A DNA stretch of 64,000 nucleotides from Solirubrum sp044628455 (GCF_044628455.1 NZ_JBIYZW010000001.1:2170001-2234000); one strand, 5' to 3'. Counted from the first letter of the stretch, positions 20,871 to 29,819 are shown. Numbers and translations: made by a program. The notes: generated by a model from the sequence alone, not told the origin.

Positions 20871-22061
20871 CTACACCTTGCGGAAGTAGTTGACTGACAC
20901 GCGCTCGGTAATCCAGTAGAGCCCGTAGCAAACCAGCGTGACCAGCGGCACGGCCAGCCAGTACACCCGCTCGTAGATGAACAGCTTGCCGGTGAACTTC
21001 ACCAGGGCAGCGTAGCACAGCAGCAGCAGCGGGTAGTGGTAGAGGTACAGCGAGAAGCTGAACAATCCCAGCTTGTGCAGCCCGCGCACCAGCAGGTTCT
21101 GGCGCGACACGTGCCCGGCCAGCAGCACCAGCACCGCCAGCACCGCCAGCACGCCCGACAGCACCGTGGCGGCTACCGTCCACTTCAGCAGCGAGAGGCC
21201 GACCAGCGCCAGCAGCATGCCGCCCAGGCCCGGCAGGGTGATGAAGCGCGGAATGCGTCGCACCCGCTCCACCCAGTCGGTGCGCACCACCACGTCGTAG
21301 AGGCCCACGCCCAGGGCGAAGTACACGTTGTAGCTCAAGGCAAAGCGCAGCAGGTCGTTTTGCGGCACCCCGCGCCAGCTCAGCACCAAACCCACCCCAA
21401 ATAGCGCCGCCGAGAGCAGGTAGTACCAGCGCACGTAGCGGAAGGCCACGGGAATCAGTAGGTAGAACAGCGCCTCGGGCAGCAGCGACCAGTACACCAC
21501 GTTGTCGCCCAGGTAATGCAGGCCCAGCTTCAGAAACAGCAGCGCGCGCACCAGTCCCCCGGCATCGAAGGCGCGCAGCTCCTGCCAGGCCTCGGCCAGC
21601 GTGGCGTTCAGCTCGCGGCCCAGGCCGGGGTTGAGCACCTGCGGCACCTGCGTGGCCACCACCGTGAGCACCGCCGCGGCCAGCACCAGCGACACCAGGA
21701 AGGGCGGGTAAATGCGCACGATGCGGTTGAGGTAGAAGGCGCCGGCGGCCCGGTGCTTGCGCAGCTGGGCGTAGCGAATGAAGAAGCCCGACAGCACGAA
21801 AAAGAAAATCACCATCTCGTAGCCCGCCGCGCTGAACATGTCGAGGGCGAAGCTGGCGTAGTCGGTGCTGCCCCACTGGGTGCGCGGAAAGGCCTGCAGG
21901 TACTGCTGCCCGCCCGACCACAGCAGAAACTTGGCGTGGAAGATGACCACGTAAAACGCGCAGAAGCCGCGGAGCGAGTGCAGTATATCCAGCTCCTGGT
22001 ACGAGAGGCTGCGGGCCGGCGCCGGAGTCGAAACCGGGGTAGCGGTAGAAGTATGATTCAA
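20871..22061 (-). CDS. Acyltransferase family 3 membrane protein (OafA/YrhL type)
   Basis: A 396-residue polytopic protein with about ten hydrophobic helices. The family start is clear: LDILHSLRGFCAFYVVIFHAKF at about residues 25-46 (Arg and His of the motif present, written here in order R-G-F and H), then VIFFFVLSGFFI near 86-97 and a conserved NRIVRIYPPFLVSL near 112-125. Members O-acylate cell-surface sugars or lipids using cytoplasmic acyl donors. It stands alone, with a promoter box 28 bases upstream, not far from the polysaccharide locus. Confidence 0.85.
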   Translation of the reverse strand: MNHTSTATPVSTPAPARSLSYQELDILHSLRGFCAFYVVIFHAKFLLWSGGQQYLQAFPRTQWGSTDYASFALDMFSAAGYEMVIFFFVLSGFFIRYAQLRKHRAAGAFYLNRIVRIYPPFLVSLVLAAAVLTVVATQVPQVLNPGLGRELNATLAEAWQELRAFDAGGLVRALLFLKLGLHYLGDNVVYWSLLPEALFYLLIPVAFRYVRWYYLLSAALFGVGLVLSWRGVPQNDLLRFALSYNVYFALGVGLYDVVVRTDWVERVRRIPRFITLPGLGGMLLALVGLSLLKWTVAATVLSGVLAVLAVLVLLAGHVSRQNLLVRGLHKLGLFSFSLYLYHYPLLLLCYAALVKFTGKLFIYERVYWLAVPLVTLVCYGLYWITERVSVNYFRKV

Positions 22062-22089
22062 AGCAATTCAGGGGAAGAAAACCGACCCG

Positions 22090-22097
22090 CAAAGGTA
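22090..22097 (-). promoter_or_regulatory. -7 promoter box (TACCTTTG) for the acyltransferase gene
   Basis: The minus strand reads TACCTTTG, 28 bases upstream of the acyltransferase ATG. Confidence 0.5.
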
Positions 22098-22218
22098 GCG
22101 GCCCCGGCGCAGAGCTGCTACCCCGGCCGGCCGCTACTTTCCGGGCGCCCGCCGCCACCGGCCATGAACCCGGCCGCCGGTTCCGAAGTTCTGCCGCGTC
22201 AGCCGCTGATCATCTGGG

Positions 22219-23133
22219 CTACAGCTCCCGCATCAGCACCTGGTAAAGGCGCAGCATGCTGTCGATGTCGGCCTTGTGCACCAGCTCGTCGGGGGTGTGC
22301 ACGTTATCCTCCGGGGCGCCCACGAAGCACCAGTCCCAGGGCTGGGCGCCGTGCTGCAGCTCCTTGCCGTCGGAGCCGCCGCTGCCCTCCACCTCCAGCT
22401 GGTGCGCAATGCCCGACTCGCGGGCAATGCGGCGAATGCGCTCCACGTAGCTGCGGCGCGGAATCAGGGAGTCGCGCAGGGAAATGGCGCAGCCCTGCCC
22501 GGCGTGTACGCCCTCGGTTACCCAGGTGATGTCGCACACCAGGGCCTGGTGCACGCCGTAGGTTTCGTAGATGTGCTTGGCCAGAAACTTGACCGTGCCA
22601 CCGCCGTGCTCCTCGTAGCAGCTGAATACCACCAGGCCGTGCTCCAGCGTTTCGCACAGGCGCAGGGCCGTCCACACGCCCAGGCGGTTGTCGAGGTAGC
22701 AGCTTTGCACGGTGGTGTCGGTCTGGCGGAAGTCGCAGGCGAAGGTGAGCGGGGTGCCGCGCTCGATGTCGCGGGTGAACTCATAACCCAAAGCCCCGGT
22801 TTGCTCGTCTACGGTAAGCGTGCACTCGATGGCGCCCTGCGAATCCTGGCCCACCAGCCGGTAGCCGGGCTCGGCATCGGGGCCGCCAATGCGCACCAGC
22901 TGCCGGCCGTAGCGCACCGTAAAGCCAATGGAATCGATGTGGGCGAATACCGCCGTGCGCGGCTGCCCGAAACAGAGTATGATGCAATCCTGGAACTCTT
23001 CCCCCGCCAGCACCCGGGGCTGCACCCGCCAGCCGGGCGCGTGTTGTTCGATGTATTCAAGCAAAAAAGCGGTCAGCGGGGCTTCGCTGCCCGAGGGCGC
23101 GGGCAGCCGGCACAAGGCTTCCAGGAGTTCCAT
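22219..23133 (-). CDS. M42/M20-like zinc aminopeptidase
   Basis: A 304-residue cytoplasmic metallopeptidase-like protein. Metal-ligand motifs appear in the expected order: FAHIDSIGF (His and Asp, near residue 63), YLDNRLGVW (bridging Asp, near 148), SCYEEHGGG (catalytic Glu pair, near 172), DITW (near 200) and a C-terminal NVHTPDELVH (His, near 278). It is shorter than the usual M42 enzymes (about 340-360), mainly through a reduced dimerisation domain. The exact substrate is unknown. It is divergent from the TPR gene. Confidence 0.82.
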   Translation of the reverse strand: MELLEALCRLPAPSGSEAPLTAFLLEYIEQHAPGWRVQPRVLAGEEFQDCIILCFGQPRTAVFAHIDSIGFTVRYGRQLVRIGGPDAEPGYRLVGQDSQGAIECTLTVDEQTGALGYEFTRDIERGTPLTFACDFRQTDTTVQSCYLDNRLGVWTALRLCETLEHGLVVFSCYEEHGGGTVKFLAKHIYETYGVHQALVCDITWVTEGVHAGQGCAISLRDSLIPRRSYVERIRRIARESGIAHQLEVEGSGGSDGKELQHGAQPWDWCFVGAPEDNVHTPDELVHKADIDSMLRLYQVLMREL

Positions 23134-23242
23134 GCACGAGGGGTAAAGGGTTCATTCCGGCTTAAATATCCTATTTTCGCTGTTCCGTTTGCTTACGGAG
23201 CGCCGCCACCTTCCCCGCTTTCCGTTCGCTATTACCTGCTGC

Positions 23243-24505
23243 ATGCATCCGAATCTGCGCTATTTCCTGTTATCGGGGCTGCTGTGGGGCCTGGCCCTGC
23301 TGCCCGCCCGGGCCCAGCAGCCCGACACGACCCGCAGGTCGGCCCCCGTGCGCAACATTCAGCTCGACACCGTGGACGTGGTGCCCGGCGCGGTGGACTA
23401 CTCCGGCTGGCTGCTGCTGGACAAGGACATTCAGCTGGAGCTGGACGGGGCCGTGCACAACCTCTACAACTTCAAGTACGACAAGGCCGAAAAGCAATTC
23501 CGCTCCCTGCGGCGGCGCTACCCCAACCACCCCATGCCCTACTTCCTGATGGGTTTGAGCCAGTGGTGGAAAATCGTGCCCACCAACGTGCAGACCAAGC
23601 AGTACGACCGGGTGTTTCTGGCCTACATGGACACGGCCATTACCAAGGCCGAAACCCTCTACGACCGCGACGAGAAAAACTACGAGGCCTGCTTTTTCCT
23701 GGCCGCCGCCTACGGCTTCAGCGGCCGCCTGCACGCCGAGCGGGGCAACTGGCCCAAGGCCACCGTCAGCGCCAAGCGGGCGTTGAAGTACGTGGAAATC
23801 AGCAACGAAGCCAACGGTCTGAGCCCCGAGTTTTTGTTCGGCCAGGCCTTGTTCAACTATTACGCCGTCTGGATTCCCGAGCACTACAAGATCCTCAAGC
23901 CCGTGCTGCTGCTCTTTCCCAAGGGCAACAAGCAGCTGGGCCTGCAGCAGCTCAAGCACGTGGCCGACAACGGCATTTACGTGGGGCCCGAGGCCAAGGT
24001 ATTTCTGATGCGCATCCTCAACAACGAGGAAAACAACCCGGCCGCGTCGATGCCCATTGCGCGCTACCTGGCCACGCGCTACCCCGACAACGGCTACTTC
24101 CAGCGCTTCTACGCCCTGCTGAGCTTCAACGAGGGCGAATTCCGCGAGTGCGAGCGGGCCAGCCGCGACATTCTCGACAAGCTTAACCGCGGCTACCCCG
24201 GCTACGAGGCCATCAGCGGCCGCTACGCTACCTACTTTCTGGGCTGGCTGATGCAGAACAAGTACAAGGACCTGCCCAAAGCCAAGGAGTACTACCAGCG
24301 CTGCATCGTGTTTGCCGAAAGCACCAACGAAACTTCCGGCGGCTTTTACTTGTACGCCAACCTGAACCTGGCCCGCCTGGCCGACAAGGACAAGGACCTG
24401 AAAACGGCCCTGCGCTACTACACGGTGGTGCGCGACAAGGCCGACCACAAGAGCGAGCAGTACCGGGAGGCCAAGGCTTACCTGAAAAAACACAAACGCG
24501 GTTAG
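23243..24505 (+). CDS. Exported TPR-repeat protein
   Basis: A 420-residue protein with a signal peptide (MHPNLRYFLLSGLLWGLALL, cleavage near ARAQ-QP). The body is a run of helical tetratricopeptide-like repeats from about residue 65 to the end (NFKYDKAEKQFRSLRRRYPN, then several units). No catalytic motif. The start was placed at ATG 23243, which begins the signal peptide; the frame extends 18 codons further. It lies only 9 bases before the polytopic membrane gene, so the two are an operon and may form one envelope assembly, which is inference. Confidence 0.78.
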   Translation: MHPNLRYFLLSGLLWGLALLPARAQQPDTTRRSAPVRNIQLDTVDVVPGAVDYSGWLLLDKDIQLELDGAVHNLYNFKYDKAEKQFRSLRRRYPNHPMPYFLMGLSQWWKIVPTNVQTKQYDRVFLAYMDTAITKAETLYDRDEKNYEACFFLAAAYGFSGRLHAERGNWPKATVSAKRALKYVEISNEANGLSPEFLFGQALFNYYAVWIPEHYKILKPVLLLFPKGNKQLGLQQLKHVADNGIYVGPEAKVFLMRILNNEENNPAASMPIARYLATRYPDNGYFQRFYALLSFNEGEFRECERASRDILDKLNRGYPGYEAISGRYATYFLGWLMQNKYKDLPKAKEYYQRCIVFAESTNETSGGFYLYANLNLARLADKDKDLKTALRYYTVVRDKADHKSEQYREAKAYLKKHKRG

Positions 24506-24514
24506 CCCAAGGGT

Positions 24515-25924
24515 ATGGATATTGGAGGAATGGCGCTGACCGACCTGTTTTTGACCCCGGTGTACCTGGGGTTGTTCTACGGGCTGGCCTTCATGCTGCG
24601 GCCGCGCTTCACCAACGCCCTTACCAAGCGCTACTTTATTCCGGCCCTCACCGTCAAGTTCATCGGCGCCATTTCGCTGGGGCTGATTTACCAGTTCTAC
24701 TACGGCGGCGGCGATACGCTCAACTATTTCAACGAAAGCAAGGCCATCTACGACGCCTTCGGCGACAACCCGGCGGTAGCCATCAAGCTGCTACTGGCCA
24801 ACGACGGCACCTACACGCCCGACATGGCCCGCTACGTGGCCCGCATGCACTGGTTCGAGTCGGAAACCGAGTACTTCATCGTGAAGATGTGCGGGCTGTT
24901 TTCCATCTTCTGCTTCCACACCTACACGGTGGTGGCGCTGATGTTTGCCTTCGTGAGCTTCAGCGGGGTTTGGGCCTTGTACATGGCCTTCCTGCGCCTC
25001 TACCCGCACCTCTACAAGCAGCTGGCCATTGCGGTGTTCTTCGTGCCCTCGGTGTTCTTCTGGGGCTCGGGCATTGCCAAGGACTCTTTGTGCATCGGCG
25101 CGCTGGGCTGGCTGTTCTACGGCTTCTACCACCTGATGGTGGGGCGCAGCAAGCCCCTGGCCGCCATCGTGGCGCTGCTGGTAGCGGGCTACGTGCTCAA
25201 GTCGGTGAAGATCTACATCCTCATCAGCTTCCTGCCGCCCGTAATGGTGTGGGTAGCCATTCAGCAGAGCGCCAAAATCCAGTCGGGCTTCGTGCGGGCG
25301 CTGCTGCTGCCGTTTCTGCTGGGCGTGGGCGCGGTAGCCGGGCTGCTGGCCAGCCAGATGCTGGCCGAGGGCAACAAGAACTACGACTTCGACAACATCG
25401 AGGACCGCGCCAAGGTAGCCTCGACCTACCACAACGAAATCAGCCAGAACGAGGCCGGCAAGGGCCGGGGCCAGGGCAACTCGGGCTACCACATCGACAA
25501 CTTCACCGGCCCCCAGGACATTCCCAAGCTGGCACCCAAGGCCTTGGTCATCGGGCTGTTTAGGCCCTTTCTGTGGGAAGTGCGCAACCCCGTGATGCTG
25601 CTCTCGGCGGCCGAGGTGCTCTGGATTACTTTCCTGACGCTGCGCATGTTCTGGCGTACCGGGATTTTCAAAACCTTCGGCCGCATCGGCAGCACGCCGC
25701 TGGTCTTGTTCAGCGTGGTGTTCTCGGTGCTGTTTGCCATCGGCACGGCCATTACTTCGGGCAACTTCGGCAACCTGGTGCGCTACCGGGTGCCCATGTG
25801 GCCGTTCTACGTCACGGCCATGTTCGTGCTGCAGGACGACTTCACCCGCCGCAAGATGCTGGCCGCCGCTAAAAAGCGCCGCCCCAGCCCGGCGCGGCGT
25901 CCGCAGCTGGCTGGGGCGGCGTAA
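24515..25924 (+). CDS. Polytopic membrane protein of unknown function (469 aa)
   Basis: About ten hydrophobic helices are spread over the length, with one long hydrophilic loop (about 285-335, YDFDNIEDRAKVASTYHNE and a Gly-rich stretch). A conserved-looking acidic motif YGGGDTLNYF (near 68-77) sits right after a transmembrane helix, as in GT-C-type glycosyltransferases and polymerases, where Asp residues in the first loops are catalytic. The C-terminus is basic (KKRRPSPARR). Its position at the edge of a polysaccharide locus makes a polymerase or sugar transferase possible, but no family was recognised. Confidence 0.72.
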   Translation: MDIGGMALTDLFLTPVYLGLFYGLAFMLRPRFTNALTKRYFIPALTVKFIGAISLGLIYQFYYGGGDTLNYFNESKAIYDAFGDNPAVAIKLLLANDGTYTPDMARYVARMHWFESETEYFIVKMCGLFSIFCFHTYTVVALMFAFVSFSGVWALYMAFLRLYPHLYKQLAIAVFFVPSVFFWGSGIAKDSLCIGALGWLFYGFYHLMVGRSKPLAAIVALLVAGYVLKSVKIYILISFLPPVMVWVAIQQSAKIQSGFVRALLLPFLLGVGAVAGLLASQMLAEGNKNYDFDNIEDRAKVASTYHNEISQNEAGKGRGQGNSGYHIDNFTGPQDIPKLAPKALVIGLFRPFLWEVRNPVMLLSAAEVLWITFLTLRMFWRTGIFKTFGRIGSTPLVLFSVVFSVLFAIGTAITSGNFGNLVRYRVPMWPFYVTAMFVLQDDFTRRKMLAAAKKRRPSPARRPQLAGAA

Positions 25925-25948
25925 AGCACCCGGTGGGGCAGAGCGGGG

Positions 25949-26905
25949 CTACACGAAGTCCAGGTCGCCGAAGAAGAAGTTGAACTTCACCTTGGCCAGC
26001 TCGTCCGTCTCGCCCTGGTTTTTGCCCTTCACCAGAAAGTCGAACTGGTTGGGCCAGAACTTGCGCAGCACCCCGCGCGTGGCCCCGTCGATGAGCGGGT
26101 TGCCCATGTACAGCACCCCCACCGACAGATCCTTGGCCGCGTAGATGCGGGCCTGCTTGATGAGGTAGGCCAGGTCGGCTTCGGCGTGGAAGGCCACGTC
26201 CATGAGCACGTGCACCGGCAAGCCCTTCTTCTTGATTTTCTTCAGGAACACGTAGCCCACCAGCTTGCCGGCCCGCTGCACGGCCAGCGTCACGTACTTG
26301 TAGTGCGGCGACTGGAACGTGAGGTAGCGCCACTGCAGGAATTTGCGGTCCTTGATCATGGCGTTGTCGAACTGGAAGGTGCCGGCCTGGAAGAAAGCCT
26401 CGTCCAACCGGGTGGTTACCTCGTAGCTGCTGCCGGCCAGCAGGTGGGCCGGGTTGGTGAAGAGCAGCGTCAGGTCGGGGTAGATGCCGTGGCTGTAGTT
26501 GTACTTGGCCAGGTAAATGGGCTTGGCTACCTCATTGGGGAAAGCCAGGAAACAGTCGCCGCCGCGCTCCATGAAGTCGGTGTCGGTCTTCACGTAAAGC
26601 TTGCCGAACAAACCCTTGCCGCGCACGGCGTTCGAGGTGAGCACCTTCTGAATGAAGCCCGACTTCCAGGGCTTGCCGTTGATGCGGAAAATGGCATCGT
26701 TGGAGGTGCACATGCCCGCGCCCTTGCCCTGGTAGCGGGCCAGGAAAAAGGAAAACGAGTTGAACGGGTTGTTGAAGTACCACCAGTCGAGGTAGCCGGT
26801 GGTCATCCGGTCGTCGTCGTTTTCGGTGCGGTTGAGCTCTACCACGTCGGCCAGGTCGGCGGGAGTGGCGCGGGTGATGGTGATATCGTCAGGAAGCTGA
26901 GCCAT
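25949..26905 (-). CDS. GNAT-family N-acetyltransferase
   Basis: A 318-residue cytoplasmic protein with a GNAT fold. The N-terminal ITRATPADLADVVELNR strand-helix, the KVLTSNAVRGKGLFGKL acetyl-CoA loop (about 87-103; R-G-K-G in place of Q/R-x-x-G-x-G/A) and a second, GNAT-like C-terminal half (MDVAFHAEADLAYLIKQA) are visible, as in double-GNAT proteins. It overlaps the YdjC-family deacetylase gene by 17 bases on the same strand, suggesting coupled translation and a joint role in modifying an amino sugar, which is inference. Confidence 0.78.
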   Translation of the reverse strand: MAQLPDDITITRATPADLADVVELNRTENDDDRMTTGYLDWWYFNNPFNSFSFFLARYQGKGAGMCTSNDAIFRINGKPWKSGFIQKVLTSNAVRGKGLFGKLYVKTDTDFMERGGDCFLAFPNEVAKPIYLAKYNYSHGIYPDLTLLFTNPAHLLAGSSYEVTTRLDEAFFQAGTFQFDNAMIKDRKFLQWRYLTFQSPHYKYVTLAVQRAGKLVGYVFLKKIKKKGLPVHVLMDVAFHAEADLAYLIKQARIYAAKDLSVGVLYMGNPLIDGATRGVLRKFWPNQFDFLVKGKNQGETDELAKVKFNFFFGDLDFV

Positions 26906-27752
26906 AGGTGGTCAGGGTTACGTGGGGGTCGTGGGCAAACAGGGCCGGCCCGCTCAGAATGCGGTGCTCGGCGTAGCACTTCTCGAAAAACGGCTGGCGC
27001 TGGGCCAGGTCGTGGGGGTACAGCGCGTCGATGTCGGCACCGGGCACGTAGGGGTGCACCATCAGCTCCACCACCCGGGCATCGGCCGGGGCCTGATGCA
27101 CCAGCTCGCGCAGGGTGTCGGCCGAGTAGCCCGCGGGCGGCGTGGTCAAATCGTGCACCGACACCAGCACATCGTTGGTGCGCGTCTGCACTTGGCGCTT
27201 GAAGCGCTGGCTGCTGCGGTACAGGATGGTCTGGCGCACGAACTTCAGCGGCCAGCGCAGCAGCAAACCCAGGCCGGGCTTGTGCGGAATGGCCAGGCGC
27301 ACGGGCAGGCGGCGGGCGTTGAGCACCGGCGCAATGGCGCGGAACACCGCTGGCAGCATGTGGGTGTGCTGGTGCGAGTCGGTGTGGGTGGGCCGGATGC
27401 CCAGGCCCTCCAGCTTGGCCAGCTGGGCCTCAAACTCGGCCCGCACCTCGGCTTCTTTTACTTGTCCGCGCAGGGCACGCTTGAGCAGGGCCCCGCGTTC
27501 CAGAAAGTTGCCGTCGGCGTCGGTGAGCGAGGGCGCGGCGGTGAGCGGGCGGCCCTCGGTGAGGCAAAAGTGCAGCCCGATGGCCAGCCCCGGGTTTTCG
27601 GCCGCCAGCCGGGCGCCTTCTGCGGTGCCGGGCATGTTCACCATCATGGTGGTGCTGGTAAGGTTGCCGGCCCGGTAGGCGTCGATGATGGCGCGGTTGA
27701 CCGAGGTACTGAGGCCGAAGTCGTCGGCGTTGATGATAACCTGTCGTTGCAT
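26889..27752 (-). CDS. YdjC/ChbG-family carbohydrate deacetylase
   Basis: A 287-residue cytoplasmic metal-dependent deacetylase. The opening QRQVIINADDFGLS (DDFG motif) is diagnostic. Metal histidines fall in GLHFCL (near 80) and in THTDSHQHTHM (near 140), and the C-terminal VELMVHPYV (near 232) completes the site. ChbG removes an acetyl group from chito-oligosaccharides; homologues (including HpnK in hopanoid synthesis) act on other N-acetyl sugars, so the substrate is open. Followed with a 17-base overlap by a GNAT gene. Confidence 0.9.
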   Translation of the reverse strand: MQRQVIINADDFGLSTSVNRAIIDAYRAGNLTSTTMMVNMPGTAEGARLAAENPGLAIGLHFCLTEGRPLTAAPSLTDADGNFLERGALLKRALRGQVKEAEVRAEFEAQLAKLEGLGIRPTHTDSHQHTHMLPAVFRAIAPVLNARRLPVRLAIPHKPGLGLLLRWPLKFVRQTILYRSSQRFKRQVQTRTNDVLVSVHDLTTPPAGYSADTLRELVHQAPADARVVELMVHPYVPGADIDALYPHDLAQRQPFFEKCYAEHRILSGPALFAHDPHVTLTTYGSAS

Positions 27753-27764
27753 TCCCGGGGCCGC

Positions 27765-28160
27765 CTAGGAGGCGTACTTGAGGGTGGCCTCGCCGGCCAG
27801 CACCACCTTGCCGTGCTGGTTGGTGCAGGTGGTGCTGAGCGTGACGATCTGCTTTTCCGCATTGATGGTGAGCACCTCGGCCTCGGCCGTGAGGGTGTCG
27901 CCAATGAACACGGGCTTGAGAAACTTCATCGTCTGGCCCATGTAGATGGCGCCCGGCCCGGGCAGCTTGGTGCCCAGCACGGCACTCACCAGCCCGGCGT
28001 AGAGCATGCCGTGGGCAATGCGCTGGCCAAACAAACTCTGCTGGGCGTATTCGTCGTCGAGGTGCACGGGGTTGGTGTCGAGCGACAGCTCGGCGAAGGC
28101 GCGCACGTCGGCGTCGGTAATGGTTTTGGAAAGCTGGGCTTTCTGGCCGATTTCAAACAT
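27765..28160 (-). CDS. MaoC-like (R)-specific enoyl-CoA hydratase
   Basis: A 131-residue hot-dog fold protein. The hydratase-2 motif is present as the Asp in LSLDTNPVHLDDEYA (near 28-42) and the His in RIAHGMLYAG (near 47-56), which form the catalytic pair in PhaJ-type enzymes. Length matches single-domain PhaJ (about 135). ATG 28158-28160 begins the MFEIGQKA opening; the upstream frame is non-protein-like. It lies 12 bases upstream of the YdjC-like gene. The substrate chain length is unknown. Confidence 0.87.
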   Translation of the reverse strand: MFEIGQKAQLSKTITDADVRAFAELSLDTNPVHLDDEYAQQSLFGQRIAHGMLYAGLVSAVLGTKLPGPGAIYMGQTMKFLKPVFIGDTLTAEAEVLTINAEKQIVTLSTTCTNQHGKVVLAGEATLKYAS

Positions 28161-28251
28161 GGTAGTCAGGCGGTTAAAACAACGACTGCAGCGGCGCCGG
28201 TACGCGCGGCGGCTCCGCGCGCGGAACCGGCTTGGCGTAGGTGCATCCCGG

Positions 28252-28259
28252 CAAAGGTA
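28252..28259 (-). promoter_or_regulatory. -7 promoter box (TACCTTTG) for the MaoC gene
   Basis: The minus strand reads TACCTTTG, 91 bases upstream of the MaoC ATG. It is divergent from a weaker plus-strand box (CATCTTTG, 28323-28330) in front of wecE. Confidence 0.45.
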
Positions 28260-28322
28260 GAGCGAAACCGCAAGCCGGGAAAGCTGCCGCCCGGGCCCGA
28301 GCCGAATCCGCGGGCATACGCG

Positions 28323-28330
28323 CATCTTTG
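28323..28330 (+). promoter_or_regulatory. Candidate -7 box (CATCTTTG) for wecE
   Basis: One mismatch to TAnnTTTG (C for T at the first position), 26 bases upstream of the GTG start of wecE. Confidence 0.35.
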
Positions 28331-28356
28331 CCTTCCCGTTTTGCCCGCTGCTGCCC

Positions 28357-29523
28357 GTGTCGTCGTCTTCCTGGCTTGCCCACCCCGTTGCCATTCCCTT
28401 CAACAAGCCCTACCTGGCCGGGCGCGAGCTGCTGTACATGGAGCAGGCCGTGCGGGCGGGCCACATCTCGGGCGACGGGCCCTTCACGCGCCGCTGCAGC
28501 CAGTGGCTAACCCAGCGCTACGGCTTTGGCCGCGCCCTGCTCACCACCTCCGGCACCGACGCCCTGGAACTGGCCGCGCTGCTGTGCCGCATCGAGCCCG
28601 GCGACGAGGTCATCGTGCCCAGCTACACCTTCGTGTCGACGGCCAACGCCTTCGTGCTGCGCGGGGCGCGCATCGTGTTTGCCGACTCCGGCCCCGACTC
28701 GCCCCACCTCGACGCCGAACAGCTCGCCGCCCTCATCACGCCCCGCACCCGCGCCATCGTGCCGGTGCACTATGCCGGCATGGGCTGCCAGCTCGATTTG
28801 ATTGCCGACCTGGCCCAGCGCCACGGGCTGTGGGTGGTGGAAGACGCGGCGCAGGCCATCAACGGCTATTTCCAGGACCGGCCGCTGGGCACCTGGGGGC
28901 AGCTGGCGGCCTTTTCCTTCCACGAAACCAAGAACATTAGCGCCGGCGAGGGCGGCATGCTGGCCGTGAACGAGGCCGCCCTGCAAGCCCGGGCCGAAAT
29001 CATCCGCGAGAAGGGCACCAACCGCGCCGCCTACTTCCGCGGCGAGGTCGACAAGTACACCTGGGTCGACGTGGGCTCGTCGTTTCTGCCCTCCGACCTC
29101 ACGGCCGCGTTTCTGTGGGGTCAGCTCGAGGAGCTAGACCACATTCAGGCCCGCCGCTCGCAGCTGTGGCAGCTTTACTACCAGGCCCTGCAGCCGCTGC
29201 AAACCGCCGGCGTGGCCCGGCTGCCGGTAGTGCCCGCGGGCGCCTCCAACAACGCCCACCTGTTTTACCTGGTGTGCCGCTCCCTGGCCGAGCGCAGCCG
29301 GCTCATCGAGCACCTGCGCCGCCACGGCATTCTGGCCGTGTTTCACTACCAGTCGCTGCACCGCAGCCCCTTCTTCGCCCCGCACCACGACGGCCGTCCC
29401 CTCCCCCACGCCGACCGCTACTCCGACTGTCTGGTGCGCCTGCCGCTGTTCCACGAGCTGAGCGAAGCCGACGTACTGCGCATCTGCGAGCTGGTGACAG
29501 ACTGCCTCCTCGGCCGCACCTAG
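28357..29523 (+). CDS. wecE: dTDP-4-amino-4,6-dideoxygalactose transaminase WecE/RffA
   Basis: A 388-residue PLP aminotransferase of the DegT/DnrJ/EryC1/StrS family. It would convert dTDP-4-keto-6-deoxyglucose and glutamate to dTDP-Fuc4N. The WecE-type opening PFNKPYLAGREL (about 14-25) and GHISGDGPFT are clear. The PLP-binding Lys lies in SFHETKNISAGEGG (about 187-200), preceded by the VVEDAAQAING cofactor loop. The start is GTG 28357; no ATG is available before the conserved region. Together with wecD (34102-34824) it accounts for dTDP-Fuc4NAc synthesis. It is the only plus-strand gene of the locus and ends at the 42-bp repeat array. Confidence 0.92.
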   Translation: MSSSSWLAHPVAIPFNKPYLAGRELLYMEQAVRAGHISGDGPFTRRCSQWLTQRYGFGRALLTTSGTDALELAALLCRIEPGDEVIVPSYTFVSTANAFVLRGARIVFADSGPDSPHLDAEQLAALITPRTRAIVPVHYAGMGCQLDLIADLAQRHGLWVVEDAAQAINGYFQDRPLGTWGQLAAFSFHETKNISAGEGGMLAVNEAALQARAEIIREKGTNRAAYFRGEVDKYTWVDVGSSFLPSDLTAAFLWGQLEELDHIQARRSQLWQLYYQALQPLQTAGVARLPVVPAGASNNAHLFYLVCRSLAERSRLIEHLRRHGILAVFHYQSLHRSPFFAPHHDGRPLPHADRYSDCLVRLPLFHELSEADVLRICELVTDCLLGRT

Positions 29524-29539
29524 GGCAAAAAAGGCCTCT

Positions 29540-29756
29540 GGCACTGTCCCGAAGGGCTGTTGCGCACTGCATCAGTGCTCCGGGACTGTCCCGGAAGGCT
29601 GTTGCGCACTGCACCAACGCTACGGGACAGTCCCAGAGGGTTGGTGCGCACTGTACCATTGCTTCGGGACTGTCCCGGAAGGCTCCGTCGCACTGTACTT
29701 GGGCTCCGGGACTGTTGCAGAGTACTGGGGCGCACTGCCCCAAGGCTCCGGGACTG
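29540..29756 (+). repeat. 42-bp tandem repeat array (5 full units plus 7 bp)
   Basis: The core GGGACTG (GGCACTG in the first copy, GGGACAG in the third) starts at 29540, 29582, 29624, 29666, 29708 and 29750, exactly 42 bases apart with no indel. A second conserved core, GCACTG, recurs at 29564, 29606, 29648, 29690 and 29732. Between the cores the units differ at about half of the positions. Each unit contains the palindrome GGGACTGTCCC or a near form. It sits between the wecE stop and a bidirectional terminator. There are no unique spacers, so it is not a CRISPR. Confidence 0.85.
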
Positions 29757-29757
29757 A

Positions 29758-29793
29758 AAAAGCCCGGCCGGCGTGGGGGCCGACAGGGCTTTT
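29758..29793. terminator. Bidirectional terminator after the 42-bp repeat
   Basis: Stem AAAAGCCC (29758-29765) with GGGCTTTT (29786-29793), with further G-C pairing inside. It lies between convergent wecE and the UbiA-like gene. Confidence 0.7.
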
Positions 29794-29819
29794 CAGGAAT
29801 AAGCGTGCCTTGGGGCGGC

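Noticed and set aside
20824..22158. A 444-codon minus-strand frame overlapping the acyltransferase gene in another phase
   Set aside because: It is Ala/Gly/Arg-rich without motifs, whereas the 396-codon frame has the acyltransferase 3 signature and transmembrane pattern.
29540..29756. CRISPR array
   Set aside because: The 42-bp units are directly adjacent with no constant repeat plus unique spacer structure, and no cas gene is nearby.
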